A stretch of 64,000 nt of DNA from Bacteroidales bacterium (GCA_017439305.1 JAFSJK010000006.1:1-64000); one strand, 5' to 3'; shown: positions 27,131 to 38,788, counted from the stretch's first letter. Translations and numbers: made by a program. Notes: a model not told the origin generated them from the sequence alone.

Positions 27131-28926
27131 TTGAACAGTTCCTCCATGTCGATTTTCTGTTCATACTCGGTCCGTTCGGGGATGTCGATCAGGAACTGGT
27201 CCTTGATCTTGAAGAACTTGACCTTTTCCGGCTGCCGGTGCTCCAGGAGGTTTCCGGTATCGACCAGGCCGTTCTTGTTCCGGTCTTCCGTCATCCGGAT
27301 GCAGTACTTGCCGGCCTTCACATAGGGGAAAACGACCGTCTGGTCGGAATCGATGATGAAGCTGCGGATGACCTTGTCCCGCTTCTCGCCGAGCAGGTCG
27401 ATGATGTAGCGGCTTTTCACTTTCGACATTTCCAGGGAGATGGTGCTCAGTTTTTCATCCTTGGGAAGCGACACTTTCAGTTCGGTGCTGTCGTTGTAAT
27501 AGCCGTTGACATCCCGGAACTTCCGGTAAGGGACCTTCAGGAAGTACTCGAAGCCGTCCTGCAGTTTCTCGACGGGCATCACGGTATAGAGGCGGAGATT
27601 GTCGGGATCCCTGGTCACCTTGAAACGCTCCCGCTTCTCCTGCTGGCGGGGATTCACGGAACGGAACCGGAGTGAATCCCAGGCCTCCTGGATCAGGGGG
27701 TACTTGAACTCCAGGCGGAAGCCGTACTGCTCGACGGTCGTGGGATCGACTTCCCCCTTGAATACGGCGATGGTGTCCTCGTGCTTGACGTTCTTCTGCG
27801 AACTCTTCTGCATCTCGGCCTTCACCTTCTTGTCGAAAGCCAGCTTGACCGTCTCGTCCGTCGGTACCAGTTTCCCCAGGGTGTCGGTCTTGTCATAATT
27901 GATGAGCAGATGGAGCGTATCCGGCATCTTGCGCTGGTCATTCACCCACAGTTCGAGGCTGTCTTTCTGGGGATTGAACTGGGAGATCAGCTTTTCCTCC
28001 GGCAACCCCTTGATTCTCATGGAGTGGATGTTGGCTCCGGGGGCCATGAAGGTCAGGTATGCCGTCCGGAGCCCCACGCGTTCCTTCTTCACGATGAACT
28101 GCTTGGAGGGTTTCTCCCGGAAAAGGTTCAGTTCCACGTCGGTCTTGCGGGCCAGGCACAGGGCAGTATCCTTCATGTTGAACTTCTTGAGTTCGTAGAG
28201 GGAATCGTTGTAGACCGTCGTCGGCCGGAAAGGCTTGTCCAGGAAGGCGACGCTCTCCTGGTCAGGCTCATAGATGTTGTTGTTGTTCGCATCCCGGATG
28301 GCATAGACCCGGTACAAGGTATCCTTGATATTCCGCAGGCTGAAGAAGCCCCATTCGTCAGTCTTGGCCGCCGCGTCGGGCCGGTGAAGGAAGACGGCGG
28401 AGTCGGCGTGGTCCTTGTACAGCAGGACGGTGGCGCCGGCAACGGGTTTCAGGGTATTGCAGTCCTGGACCAGGCCGGTCATGCACATCGAATCAATCTG
28501 GGAACCTGTGGAGAAAACCAGCGTGAAGCCCTCATACTTGTTCCCTTCGTTGTTGTCGGCAATGGCGCCCGTAATGTCCAGGGTATAAGTCGTATTCGAG
28601 TCCAGGTCGGATTCGAAGGAAACGATGATGCTCTTGCCGGAAATCTTGTATTTCGGCTTCTTCTCCAGCGGAGGGGACAGGAAGATGTTGTTGGGTTCCT
28701 TCACCACGACATACTCGTCGAAGGTGAACTTGATCTGGGTCTTATGGGTCGGGACGTTCACCGTACCGGGGAGCGGCGCCGTCTTCACGAGGACCGGAGG
28801 AATCGTATCCTTCGGACCTCCGGTAGGCGGAGTCGTGGTATTCGCGCATCCGGAGGGGAACATCATCGCCCCGAGGACCAGGGCGGCCGGGATGAGCGGG
28901 AGGTATTTCGACAATTTCTTCTTCAT
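27127..28926 (-). CDS. lipoprotein with N-terminal Ig-like (Big_5) domain
   Basis: 599 residues from the ATG at 28926. The signal ends in a lipobox (MMFPSGC, Cys at about residue 27). A Big_5/SbsA-like Ig domain follows: PPVLVKTAPLPGTVNVPTHK, then FTFDEYVVVKEPNNIFLSPP. The middle has a carboxypeptidase-regulatory-like strand set (TGLVQDCNTLKPVAGATVLLY) and an EF-hand-like DANNNNIYEPD. This architecture is common in Bacteroidota surface lipoproteins encoded next to spoT or recF, with no known biochemical role. It is sandwiched between relA/spoT and the barrel gene, in the same operon. Confidence 0.85.
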   Translation of the reverse strand: MKKKLSKYLPLIPAALVLGAMMFPSGCANTTTPPTGGPKDTIPPVLVKTAPLPGTVNVPTHKTQIKFTFDEYVVVKEPNNIFLSPPLEKKPKYKISGKSIIVSFESDLDSNTTYTLDITGAIADNNEGNKYEGFTLVFSTGSQIDSMCMTGLVQDCNTLKPVAGATVLLYKDHADSAVFLHRPDAAAKTDEWGFFSLRNIKDTLYRVYAIRDANNNNIYEPDQESVAFLDKPFRPTTVYNDSLYELKKFNMKDTALCLARKTDVELNLFREKPSKQFIVKKERVGLRTAYLTFMAPGANIHSMRIKGLPEEKLISQFNPQKDSLELWVNDQRKMPDTLHLLINYDKTDTLGKLVPTDETVKLAFDKKVKAEMQKSSQKNVKHEDTIAVFKGEVDPTTVEQYGFRLEFKYPLIQEAWDSLRFRSVNPRQQEKRERFKVTRDPDNLRLYTVMPVEKLQDGFEYFLKVPYRKFRDVNGYYNDSTELKVSLPKDEKLSTISLEMSKVKSRYIIDLLGEKRDKVIRSFIIDSDQTVVFPYVKAGKYCIRMTEDRNKNGLVDTGNLLEHRQPEKVKFFKIKDQFLIDIPERTEYEQKIDMEELFK

Positions 28927-28936
28927 ACACAAAGCT

Positions 28937-31174
28937 TTATAAATCCACGCGGGACACCGACTCGATGCCCTCAATGGTCCCCAGTTTCTTGATGATCTTG
29001 TCCAGGACGTCCCGGGAATTGACGTACAGGTCGATATATCCTTCAAAGATGCCCTGGTCGGCGCTCAGGTTCAGTTTCCGCATGTTGGCGCCCATCACGA
29101 GGGAAAGGTAGCGGGAGATCTCGTTCAGGAGGCCCATCCGGTCCAGTCCCTTGAGCGAAATGCGTACCAGGAAGGACTTGTCCCCGGTTTCTTCCAGCCA
29201 TTTCGGGACCACGACCCAGTCTCCGTGGGTAGCGGCGATCTCCTCGGCGACCGGACAGGATTTCTTGTGGACGGTGATCTTTCCGTCCGGCGACTTGAAT
29301 CCGACGACCGGATCGCCGGGAATGGGGTTGCAACAGGTGGCGATGACATACTGGTGTCCGTCATCGTCCTTCCCGCCGATGACATAGATTTCTTCCTGGG
29401 AAGGCTTGGGGGACGGCTTCGCAGGCCCGTGCAGGATCTTGCGGAGGAGAGATACCCGCTGACGGGACTTGAGGATGTCCGGCAGGTTGTCAAGCTTCAC
29501 CTGGCCAATGCCGATCTTGTAATACAGGTCGTCCCGGTCGGTGGCCGCGTAGGCCGCGTCCAGGCGCTGCAAACGGTCCTCGCTCAGTTTGAATCCCAGG
29601 GCTTTCGCCTGGTCTTCCAGGGTTTTCCGTCCGAAATCGACCGTCTGCTTCCGTTCATTCTTGAAATAGTCCATCACCAGGGAACGGGCCTTCCGGGTCT
29701 GCAGGAACTGGAGCCACTCGCGCTTCGGGTGTTCTTCCTCTGCCGTGATGATCTCAATCTGGTCGCCGGTCTTGATCACATGGTTCAGGGAGACCAGCCG
29801 CTGGTTCACCTTGCCGGCAATGGCCTTGTGGCCGATCTCGGTATGGATCAGGTAGGCGAAGTCCAGGACCGTCGCCCCCTTCTGGATGGAGCGCTGCTCG
29901 CCCTTCGGGGTGAACACGTATATATCCGTGAGGGTGAGGTCGTTGTGGATGATGTCCAGCAGTTCCAGCGCATTGACGTCCGGATTTACCAGGATCTCCT
30001 TGATCTGGTTGAGCCACAGGTCCATCTCGCTGTCGTTTTCCCCGATGTAGCCATTCTGCTTGTAAGTCCAGTGGGCGGCGATTCCCTTCTCAGCGATGTC
30101 GTCCATCCGCCGGGTCCGGATCTGGACCTCGACCCAGATGCCGGAAGGACTGAGCAGGGTGCAGTGCAGAGCTTCGTAGCCGTTGGACTTGGGGTGCTTG
30201 ACCCAGTCTCGCAGCCGCTCGGGCATATAGCGGTAGATGCCGGTAATCGTCGAGAATACGTGGTAGCACTGGTCACGTTCGGTCTCCCCGGAATCCGGAT
30301 TCGCGTCGAAGATGATCCGGATGGCATACAGGTCGTATACCTGTTCGAAGGATATGTGCTTGACCTGCATCTTGTTCCAGGCGGAATAAGGCGTCTTCAC
30401 CCGCTTCTTGATCTCGAACTGGAAACCGGCCTTCGTCAGGGCCTCCTCGATCGGGGCGACGAAGGCATCCATCTCCTTCTGCCGTTCCTGGATGTTCCGG
30501 TTGATCTTGGCATCGATCTCCGCATAGGCTTCCGGCTCCTTGTAACGGAGCCAGATGTTCTCGAGCTCGGACTTGACACCATAAAGACCCAGCCGGTGGG
30601 CGAGGGGAATGAAGATGAACATCGTCTCGCTCAGGATCTTGTCCCGCTTGTGCTCCGGCATGAATTCGATGGTCCGGCAGTTATGGAGCCGGTCCGCCAG
30701 CTTGATGAGTACGACGCGGGGGTCGTCGTTGAGCGTCAGGAGGATCCGCTTGAAATTCTCAGCCTGGAGGCTGCGGGCCGACAGATGGGTCTTGTCCTCG
30801 TTGTCCAGGACGGTCTTGATCTTCGTCAAACCGTCCACGAGGCTCGCCACCTTGTCTCCGAAACGTTCGCGGAGGTCATCCACCGTATAGTCCGTATCCT
30901 CCACGACATCGTGCAGGAGAGCGGCCGATATGGACTTGTACCCGAGTCCGATGTCATCCACCACGATCTGGGCGACCGCAATCGGATGGAGCATATAGGG
31001 CTCTCCGCTGCGGCGCCGTACGTTCTTGTGTGCCTCGTTGGCAAAGTCGAACGCACGCCGGACGACATCCAGCTCCCGATCATCGGCACACCGACGCTGC
31101 GCCGAGGCGTACAGGACCGCCCAGTCGCGCGCAATGGCGTCGTAATCTTTCTCGTCAAACTCGGAATAGCTCAT
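28937..31174 (-). CDS. relA: bifunctional (p)ppGpp synthetase/hydrolase (RelA/SpoT)
   Basis: The protein has 745 residues and full domain order. The HD hydrolase (about 45-190) has MLHPIAVAQIVVDD and SAALLHDVVEDTDY. The synthetase region (about 230-350) has RVKTPYSAWNKMQVK and YDLYAIRIIFD, then KSNGYEALHCT. TGS is at about 395-455 (IYVFTPKGEQRSIQKGATVL) and a C-terminal ACT domain follows. Both catalytic regions keep their key residues, so it should make and degrade (p)ppGpp. Translation is coupled to yihY by a 4-base overlap. Confidence 0.96.
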   Translation of the reverse strand: MSYSEFDEKDYDAIARDWAVLYASAQRRCADDRELDVVRRAFDFANEAHKNVRRRSGEPYMLHPIAVAQIVVDDIGLGYKSISAALLHDVVEDTDYTVDDLRERFGDKVASLVDGLTKIKTVLDNEDKTHLSARSLQAENFKRILLTLNDDPRVVLIKLADRLHNCRTIEFMPEHKRDKILSETMFIFIPLAHRLGLYGVKSELENIWLRYKEPEAYAEIDAKINRNIQERQKEMDAFVAPIEEALTKAGFQFEIKKRVKTPYSAWNKMQVKHISFEQVYDLYAIRIIFDANPDSGETERDQCYHVFSTITGIYRYMPERLRDWVKHPKSNGYEALHCTLLSPSGIWVEVQIRTRRMDDIAEKGIAAHWTYKQNGYIGENDSEMDLWLNQIKEILVNPDVNALELLDIIHNDLTLTDIYVFTPKGEQRSIQKGATVLDFAYLIHTEIGHKAIAGKVNQRLVSLNHVIKTGDQIEIITAEEEHPKREWLQFLQTRKARSLVMDYFKNERKQTVDFGRKTLEDQAKALGFKLSEDRLQRLDAAYAATDRDDLYYKIGIGQVKLDNLPDILKSRQRVSLLRKILHGPAKPSPKPSQEEIYVIGGKDDDGHQYVIATCCNPIPGDPVVGFKSPDGKITVHKKSCPVAEEIAATHGDWVVVPKWLEETGDKSFLVRISLKGLDRMGLLNEISRYLSLVMGANMRKLNLSADQGIFEGYIDLYVNSRDVLDKIIKKLGTIEGIESVSRVDL

Positions 31175-32145
31175 AGTATCTCTTTCAGGTTCAAATGGTT
31201 CACATTCTGGAACGAATAGGACAGCTCAGCCCCGTACAAGATGATGGTCCAACCGAAGTTCAGCCAGATCATGAACAGGGGAAGGGCGGCCAGGACACCG
31301 TAGATGGCATTTTGCTTGGCCACGAGGACCTGGGTCTCCAGGTAGAGGAACTGGATGCCCGTAAAGATCAGGCCGGCGATGACGGCGGCCTTGAAGGCAG
31401 GGCGCGTCTTGACCCGGGCCGCCGGGATGTACTTGTACATCGCCGTAAGGATCAGGATGGATGCCCCGGCGAACAGGGCCCACGAAAGGAAAGTCTTCAG
31501 ATGATCCGAGAAGAAGAGCCCGCTCGGAACGATATAGTCCAGCACGGTCGAATAGACGACGGAGCCGGAGAAGAACAGGGCGATCACGAAAGGGGAGAGG
31601 ATGACGACGCCAAGGACGATGCCCAGCAAGCGGAAGATACTGCGTTTCTCCTGGGCCTTCCAGACGTTGTTGAAGACGCGTCGGACCGACAGCATCAGCC
31701 AGATAACAATCCATACGAACGACGCCATGCTGATGAAGCCGAACAGGCCCGACTCCGCGGTCGAAATGATCTTTTCCGAAGCGTTGAGCAGGTCTTCGAT
31801 CAGTTTCTGGTTGCTGATATTGGCATACAGGAAGGCGCTGAACTGGTCGGCGATGCCGATCCCGCTGGTCAGGTACAGGCCGATGGCGATGAACGGAACC
31901 ACGGACATCATGCTCTGGTAGGCGAGCGCCGTCACCTGGAAACCGATCTTCTGGTCGGAGAAGACCTTGAGCATCACGAAGACGACCTTGATATCCTGCA
32001 CCAGCCGGGCCTTCCAGCGGGACAGGTCCTCCAGGTTCAGATACCACATGTCGTGCGTCACGAACCGGATGATCCGCTTGACGATGATGGTCGCCCAGCG
32101 GATCCGGACTTCCGTCCAATGCGCAATCCGTGAGAAGAGTTTCAT
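31171..32145 (-). CDS. YihY/virulence factor BrkB family membrane protein
   Basis: 324 residues with about six hydrophobic segments. Family features: ALAYQSMMSVVPFIAIGLYL, SFVWIVIWLMLSVRRVFNNVW, and the C-terminal AALPLFMIWLNFGWTIILYGAELSYSFQ. The function is unsettled: older annotation as RNase BN is incorrect for this family. It lies between ligA (3-base gap) and relA/spoT (4-base overlap). Confidence 0.9.
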   Translation of the reverse strand: MKLFSRIAHWTEVRIRWATIIVKRIIRFVTHDMWYLNLEDLSRWKARLVQDIKVVFVMLKVFSDQKIGFQVTALAYQSMMSVVPFIAIGLYLTSGIGIADQFSAFLYANISNQKLIEDLLNASEKIISTAESGLFGFISMASFVWIVIWLMLSVRRVFNNVWKAQEKRSIFRLLGIVLGVVILSPFVIALFFSGSVVYSTVLDYIVPSGLFFSDHLKTFLSWALFAGASILILTAMYKYIPAARVKTRPAFKAAVIAGLIFTGIQFLYLETQVLVAKQNAIYGVLAALPLFMIWLNFGWTIILYGAELSYSFQNVNHLNLKEIL

Positions 32146-32148
32146 GGT

Positions 32149-34341
<2,193 letters not shown>

Positions 34342-34343
34342 TC

Positions 34344-34826
34344 ATGCGACAAATCCTAGCCATTTTGTTCATGTTCCTGCCATTCCTCTCCTCCGCCTCC
34401 GGAGTTGAGGTGAAAGTCCGCAAGGGAACGAGCCATTTTGACAGTGACATCGTGTGCACGGTCCGTGACGGAAGGGTGTACAAGAAGCACTCCAACTTCA
34501 ATTCCGACATCATCTGCACGATACGGAAGGACCGTATTTACAAGGGAACAGGTTCATACACGTCAGACGTGCTCTATACTGTCCGGGATGGCCAGGTGTA
34601 CAAAGGTACTTCGACCTTCCGCTCCGACATCCTGCTGACCATCCGTGACGGACAGGTTTACCGGGGCACATCGACCTTCCGGTCCGATATCGTGGCGACC
34701 ATCAAGGATGGCAGCGTGTACGACGGCACTTCCAGTTTCCGCTCGGACATCCGCTTCACCTTCGACGGTCCGCTTACCCTCGAAGAATTCATCGCCGTCT
34801 GGCATGCGGTGAACTATGTCTATTGA
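34344..34826 (+). CDS. secreted protein of 20-residue tandem repeats
   Basis: 160 residues. A signal peptide (MRQILAILFMFLPFLSSASG) is followed by six consecutive repeats of exactly 20 residues (27-146). The consensus is KGTSxFxSDIxxTIRDGxVY; the last copy is degenerate. A short tail EEFIAVWHAVNYVY ends the protein. The pattern, two short strands with a DG turn per unit, resembles small 'beta-flower' repeat proteins of Bacteroidota, but I cannot confirm the family. A strong AGGAGG lies just before the ATG at 34344, which is unusual because most genes here lack a clear Shine-Dalgarno. The NUDIX gene follows after 3 bases. Confidence 0.8.
   Translation: MRQILAILFMFLPFLSSASGVEVKVRKGTSHFDSDIVCTVRDGRVYKKHSNFNSDIICTIRKDRIYKGTGSYTSDVLYTVRDGQVYKGTSTFRSDILLTIRDGQVYRGTSTFRSDIVATIKDGSVYDGTSSFRSDIRFTFDGPLTLEEFIAVWHAVNYVY
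34422..34781 (+). repeat. six tandem 60-bp coding repeats
   Basis: Six in-frame 60-bp units encode the 20-residue repeats. Copies 4 and 5 are the most alike at DNA level (shared TCGACCTTCCG cores), which suggests recent duplication. The unit length keeps the frame on gain or loss of copies. Confidence 0.75.
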
Positions 34827-34829
34827 CCT

Positions 34830-35390
34830 ATGGAAAATACCATCAACGAAGACAAGAAATGGAAGATACTCTCGACCGAGTATCTGATCCGGAGGCCGTG
34901 GCTGACGGCCCGGCGCGATGTCGCCGAACTGCCGGACGGCCGCATCAATCACGAATATTATGTGCTGGAATATCCGGACTGGGTCAACATCATCGCCGTC
35001 ACCAAGGACGGAAAGATGGTCATGGAGCGCCAGTACCGGCACGGACTCGGAAACACCTGCTATGAACTGCCCTGCGGCGTGATCGAGAAGGGCGAAAAGC
35101 CCCTGGAGGCCGCCCGGCGCGAACTCTTGGAGGAAACGGGCTATGCGGGAGGGGAGTGGCAGGAGTGGATGACGCTCTCTCCGAATCCAGCCACTTCCAC
35201 GAATCTCGCGCACAGTTTCCTCGCCGTCGGCGTGGAAAAGGTCGACGGACAGCACCTGGATGCCACGGAAGACATCGACGTATACCTGCTCAGCCAGGAC
35301 TATGTCCGGGAGCTTCTGGAAAACAACCAGATCCTCCAGGCCCTCATGGCCGCCCCGCTTTGGAAATACTTTTACGGAAAAGACCTATGA
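34830..35390 (+). CDS. NUDIX hydrolase (ADP-ribose pyrophosphatase-like)
   Basis: 186 residues with a complete Nudix box, GVIEKGEKPLEAARRELLEE followed by TGY, at about residues 89-111. The N-terminal RRPWLTARRDVAELPDGRI and a Glu-rich C-terminal half fit ADP-ribose/sugar-nucleotide pyrophosphatases, but the box alone does not fix the substrate. It ends in an ATGA overlap with the next gene, so NUDIX and transporter are coupled. Confidence 0.88.
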   Translation: MENTINEDKKWKILSTEYLIRRPWLTARRDVAELPDGRINHEYYVLEYPDWVNIIAVTKDGKMVMERQYRHGLGNTCYELPCGVIEKGEKPLEAARRELLEETGYAGGEWQEWMTLSPNPATSTNLAHSFLAVGVEKVDGQHLDATEDIDVYLLSQDYVRELLENNQILQALMAAPLWKYFYGKDL

Positions 35391-36241
35391 ATACCATCTG
35401 GATTGTACTGCCAATCCTGACGCTCCTGATGTTCGATCTGGGGCTCGCGCTCCGCTTCGAGGATTTCGGACGCGTCTTCCGCCATCCCTGGCCCATCGCA
35501 GTGGCCCTTGTGGGCCAGCTGGTTTTCCTCCCGGCCATTGCCCTTGGCTTGGCATACCTGCTGAAACTGCCGCCGGTTTTCTTCATCGGCCTGGTGCTCA
35601 TCGCCTGTTGCCCAGGTGGCAGTTCGTCCAATGTGTTTTCCAAATTGGCAAATGGCGATGTTGCTCTTTCAGTGACACTTACAGCCCTTAGCAGCATCAT
35701 CACTTTATTTACGATTCCCTTCATCATGAGCTGGGCTACCCGGCTGGTAGGGGAGAGCGTGGGCATTACCCTGCCCGTCGGAAACCTCATCAAGCAGAAC
35801 CTGGTCCTGATGCTTCTGCCGGTCCTGCTGGGCATCGGCCTGCACTATGCCTGGCCCAAGGCGGCGGAGAAGGTAGACAAGGTCCTCACGAAACTGGCCT
35901 TCCCGCTGCTGCTCGTGCTGATCACCGTCTTCTACATCCAGCACCGGCACACCATCCTGGACAACATCGGAGTGCTGGGCCTCTGCGTGACTGCCCTCAT
36001 CCTGCTGGCCATCGGCCTGTCCTCGCTACTGTCCCGGCTCGTCCGGAACGATGCCCGGCAGCGCCATACCGTAGTCATCGAAGTGGGCATGCAGAATGCC
36101 GCGCAGGCGATTTCCATCGCCTCCAGCCCGCTGATCTTCGCCAATGACGAAATGGCCATCCCGGCCATCCTCTATTCCCTCATGATGAACATCGTCCTGC
36201 TCACATATGTCGCGGTCGTCAAGAAAAAGAAGGAATTGTAA
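35387..36241 (+). CDS. bile acid:sodium symporter (SBF) family transporter
   Basis: 284 residues with about nine hydrophobic segments. The SBF signature CCPGGSSSNVFSKLANGDVALSVTLTA is present in two parts at about residues 72-98. The crossover motif region EVGMQNAAQAISIASS follows later. It is a bacterial ASBT/P3-like transporter; substrate may be an organic anion and is not determined. Start ATG 35387 overlaps the NUDIX stop. Confidence 0.88.
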   Translation: MNTIWIVLPILTLLMFDLGLALRFEDFGRVFRHPWPIAVALVGQLVFLPAIALGLAYLLKLPPVFFIGLVLIACCPGGSSSNVFSKLANGDVALSVTLTALSSIITLFTIPFIMSWATRLVGESVGITLPVGNLIKQNLVLMLLPVLLGIGLHYAWPKAAEKVDKVLTKLAFPLLLVLITVFYIQHRHTILDNIGVLGLCVTALILLAIGLSSLLSRLVRNDARQRHTVVIEVGMQNAAQAISIASSPLIFANDEMAIPAILYSLMMNIVLLTYVAVVKKKKEL

Positions 36242-36252
36242 TTAAAATTCCT

Positions 36253-36260
36253 TAAATTTG
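36253..36260 (+). promoter_or_regulatory. -7 box (TAAATTTG) for the phosphofructokinase gene
   Basis: TAAATTTG matches TAnnTTTG and lies 40 bases before the ATG at 36300. The gene therefore has its own promoter, separate from the NUDIX-transporter pair. Confidence 0.5.
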
Positions 36261-36299
36261 CATGATTTGGGAAAACAACGAACAAACTCTTATAGCATC

Positions 36300-37529
36300 A
36301 TGAAAGATTCCATCATCATCCTCTGCGGAGGCGGCCCGGCTCCGGGTATGAACACTGTCGTCATGTCTGTCGCGAAGACGTTCCTTTCCAACGGTTACCG
36401 TGTCATCGGCCTGCACGGCGGTTACAGCGGCCTTTTCAGCAAGACCCCGCGCACCGAGGACATCGATTTCTTCAAGGCGGACGCCTACTTCAACCGGGGC
36501 GGCAGCTACCTGCAGATGAGCCGTTTCAAGCCCACCGACAAGGATTTCGAGGAGAACTTCAACCTGGGCCTGTTCCAGGACAACAACATCAAACTCCTGG
36601 TGACCGTGGGCGGTGACGATACCGCTTCCACCGCGAACCGCATCGCCAAGTTCCTGGAGGCGAAGCAGTACCCGATCCACAACATCCACGTCCCCAAGAC
36701 CATCGACAACGACCTTCCGTTGCCGAACAACGCCCCCACCTTCGGCTTCAACTCCGCCAAGAACGAGGGCGCGCACCTGGCCCGCACCGTGTACGAGGAT
36801 GCCCGCACCAGCGGCAACTGGCTCATCATCAGCGCCATGGGCCGCAGCGCCGGCCACCTGGCCCTGGGTATCGGCGAGGCCACGCACTGCCCGATGACCA
36901 TCATCCCCGAGATGTTCAACAAGACGGAAATCTGCCTGGACAAGATCGTCAAGCTCGCCCTTTCCGCCATCCTGAAGCGCAAGCTCCTGGGAATCGGCTA
37001 CGGCACCGTCGTCGTCGCCGAAGGCGTGTTCCACGACCTGGATCCGCAGGAAATCAAGGACGCCGGCGTGTCCATGACCTATGACGAGCACGGCCATCCG
37101 GAACTCGGCAAGATCTCCAAGGCGGTCCTCTTCAACGATATCCTCGAGAAGGAGTTCAAGAAGATCGGCCTGAAGGTCAAGACCCGTCCGGTGGAGATCG
37201 GCTACGATGTCCGCTGCCAGGACCCGATCGCCTACGACCTCACGTACTGCTCCGAACTCGCCATGGGCGCCTACGAACTCTTCGCCAAGGGGGAGACCGG
37301 CTGCATGGTGTATGTCGATGCCGACGGCGAGGCCCATCCGCTGTACCTGAAGGACCTGCAGAACGCCGAGGGCAAGATTCCGCCGCGCCGCGTGAACATC
37401 GAAGGCGGTACCTCCCAGAACTACTTCAACCACATCTGCCACTTCATCACGCCGGCCGACTATGAGGCCGCGAAGAAGTATGTCGCCGATCCGGAGACCT
37501 ACGACTTCAAGAAGATCCTGAACTGGTAA
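36300..37529 (+). CDS. pfp: 6-phosphofructokinase, PPi-type
   Basis: 409 residues from the ATG at 36300. The substrate-binding CGGGPAPGMNTVV, VGGDDTAST and VPKTIDNDLPLP motifs are present. GGDD instead of GGDG, together with PKTIDND, is the signature of pyrophosphate-dependent enzymes. MGRSAGHLAL and the EGGTSQN-type C-terminal region support the family. It phosphorylates fructose-6-phosphate in glycolysis, reversibly if PPi-dependent. The gene is followed by a CotH-like lipoprotein whose signal sequence overlaps its 3' end region. Confidence 0.9.
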   Translation: MKDSIIILCGGGPAPGMNTVVMSVAKTFLSNGYRVIGLHGGYSGLFSKTPRTEDIDFFKADAYFNRGGSYLQMSRFKPTDKDFEENFNLGLFQDNNIKLLVTVGGDDTASTANRIAKFLEAKQYPIHNIHVPKTIDNDLPLPNNAPTFGFNSAKNEGAHLARTVYEDARTSGNWLIISAMGRSAGHLALGIGEATHCPMTIIPEMFNKTEICLDKIVKLALSAILKRKLLGIGYGTVVVAEGVFHDLDPQEIKDAGVSMTYDEHGHPELGKISKAVLFNDILEKEFKKIGLKVKTRPVEIGYDVRCQDPIAYDLTYCSELAMGAYELFAKGETGCMVYVDADGEAHPLYLKDLQNAEGKIPPRRVNIEGGTSQNYFNHICHFITPADYEAAKKYVADPETYDFKKILNW

Positions 37530-37600
37530 GAGCCGGGCGTCATATCGTCCTTTGTCTTTTCGTCCTTCTGGCAGCCTCCTGCCGGAAGGACGATATTGTC

Positions 37601-38788
37601 ATGGAACAGTCTGAGGAACAGGAGGTTATCATTCCTCAAGTTCCGGAAGTCCCGCCCGCCATCATCCCGGATGACCTGAAAAAGCTGGCGAGGGTATACA
37701 TCCTCACGCCCGACGGCCAGGAAATCACCAGCAAGCATACCTGGGTGGAACTCTGCCGGATCCAGATCACCGGCGACGACGGCGAGATCCTCTTCGAAAA
37801 AGACAGTCTGATGGTCAAGGGGCGGGGGAATTCCACCTGGTACAATTTCCCCAAGAAGCCGTATACCCTGAAGCTCCGGCACCAGGCCGACCTGTTCGGC
37901 ACCGGCAAGAGCAAGCATTATGTGCTGCTGGCCAACTGGATGGACCGGACCCTGCTGCGGAACGTGGTGGCGTTCGAGGTCGCCCGCCGCACCAGCCTGG
38001 ACTGGACTCCTTCCGGGCGGTTCGTGGAACTGTACCTGAACGGCAAGCACCAGGGCAATTACTGGCTGGGAGAGAAAGTCAACGTGGAAGGATCCAAGTT
38101 CAAGGCGGATTACCTTTTTTCCCTGGATGTCAGCGACTGGGAGGAAACCGATTTCACGATCGATTACGGGTTCAGGCCCAATTCCTGGCAACCCGGCCTC
38201 CCGGTCGAGGTCAAGCATCCGGACAGGGACGACCTGGAAGCGGCCGAATTCGAAAAGGTCCTTTCCGATTCCCGGATATTGCTGGACCGTATCGGGGAAG
38301 CCTTGGAGGCCGGGACGTGGAAAGGGATGATCGACCTGGACAGTTTCTGCGACTGGTACATCGTCCATGAGCTGACCGGGAACATGGAGCCCAACCACCC
38401 CAAAAGCTGCTATTACCATTATCGGGACGGTATGCTGGTGGCTGGTCCCGTCTGGGATTTCGACTGGTATACTTTCATCCCGGGGGTGAAGGGCCTGCAG
38501 ATCGATCACAGCCTGTTTTACGGGAATCTCCTTCAGCATGACGAATTCAAGGCCAGGCTCAAACTGAGATGGGCCGCCCTCAAACCCGCTTTCACGACGC
38601 TGGGATCGTTTGTGGACGAGCAGGTGGAGATCATCCGGTTTTCCGAGGCGGTCAACCATCAGCAGTGGCCCATCGGGCAATGGATCAACGGAGACGAAAA
38701 CCTTTCCTTCCAAGAGGCGGTCGACCGGCTTAAACTCGCCTTGCAGGAACGGATTTCCGAGGTGGAAATCGGAATCTACTCGCTATGA
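37601..38788 (+). CDS. CotH-like lipoprotein (surface CotH kinase family)
   Basis: 395 residues from the first ATG at 37601. The CotH signature is KGRGNSTWYNFPKKPY near residues 83-98, followed by LLANWMDRTLLRN and the metal-site region AGPVWDFDWYTF. Upstream of 37601 the frame stays open and encodes HIVLCLFVLLAASCRKDDIV, a lipoprotein signal with a LAASC lipobox. No ATG, GTG or TTG is found there; a CTG at 37523 overlapping the end of pfp is one possible start. The gene is probably 37523-38788, encoding a surface lipoprotein. It overlaps the amylase gene by 4 bases. Confidence 0.85.
   Translation: MEQSEEQEVIIPQVPEVPPAIIPDDLKKLARVYILTPDGQEITSKHTWVELCRIQITGDDGEILFEKDSLMVKGRGNSTWYNFPKKPYTLKLRHQADLFGTGKSKHYVLLANWMDRTLLRNVVAFEVARRTSLDWTPSGRFVELYLNGKHQGNYWLGEKVNVEGSKFKADYLFSLDVSDWEETDFTIDYGFRPNSWQPGLPVEVKHPDRDDLEAAEFEKVLSDSRILLDRIGEALEAGTWKGMIDLDSFCDWYIVHELTGNMEPNHPKSCYYHYRDGMLVAGPVWDFDWYTFIPGVKGLQIDHSLFYGNLLQHDEFKARLKLRWAALKPAFTTLGSFVDEQVEIIRFSEAVNHQQWPIGQWINGDENLSFQEAVDRLKLALQERISEVEIGIYSL

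Noticed and set aside
34422-34781. CRISPR or intergenic tandem repeat
   Set aside because: The 60-bp repeat is in frame, within a gene with a signal peptide and Shine-Dalgarno, and encodes a 20-residue protein repeat.
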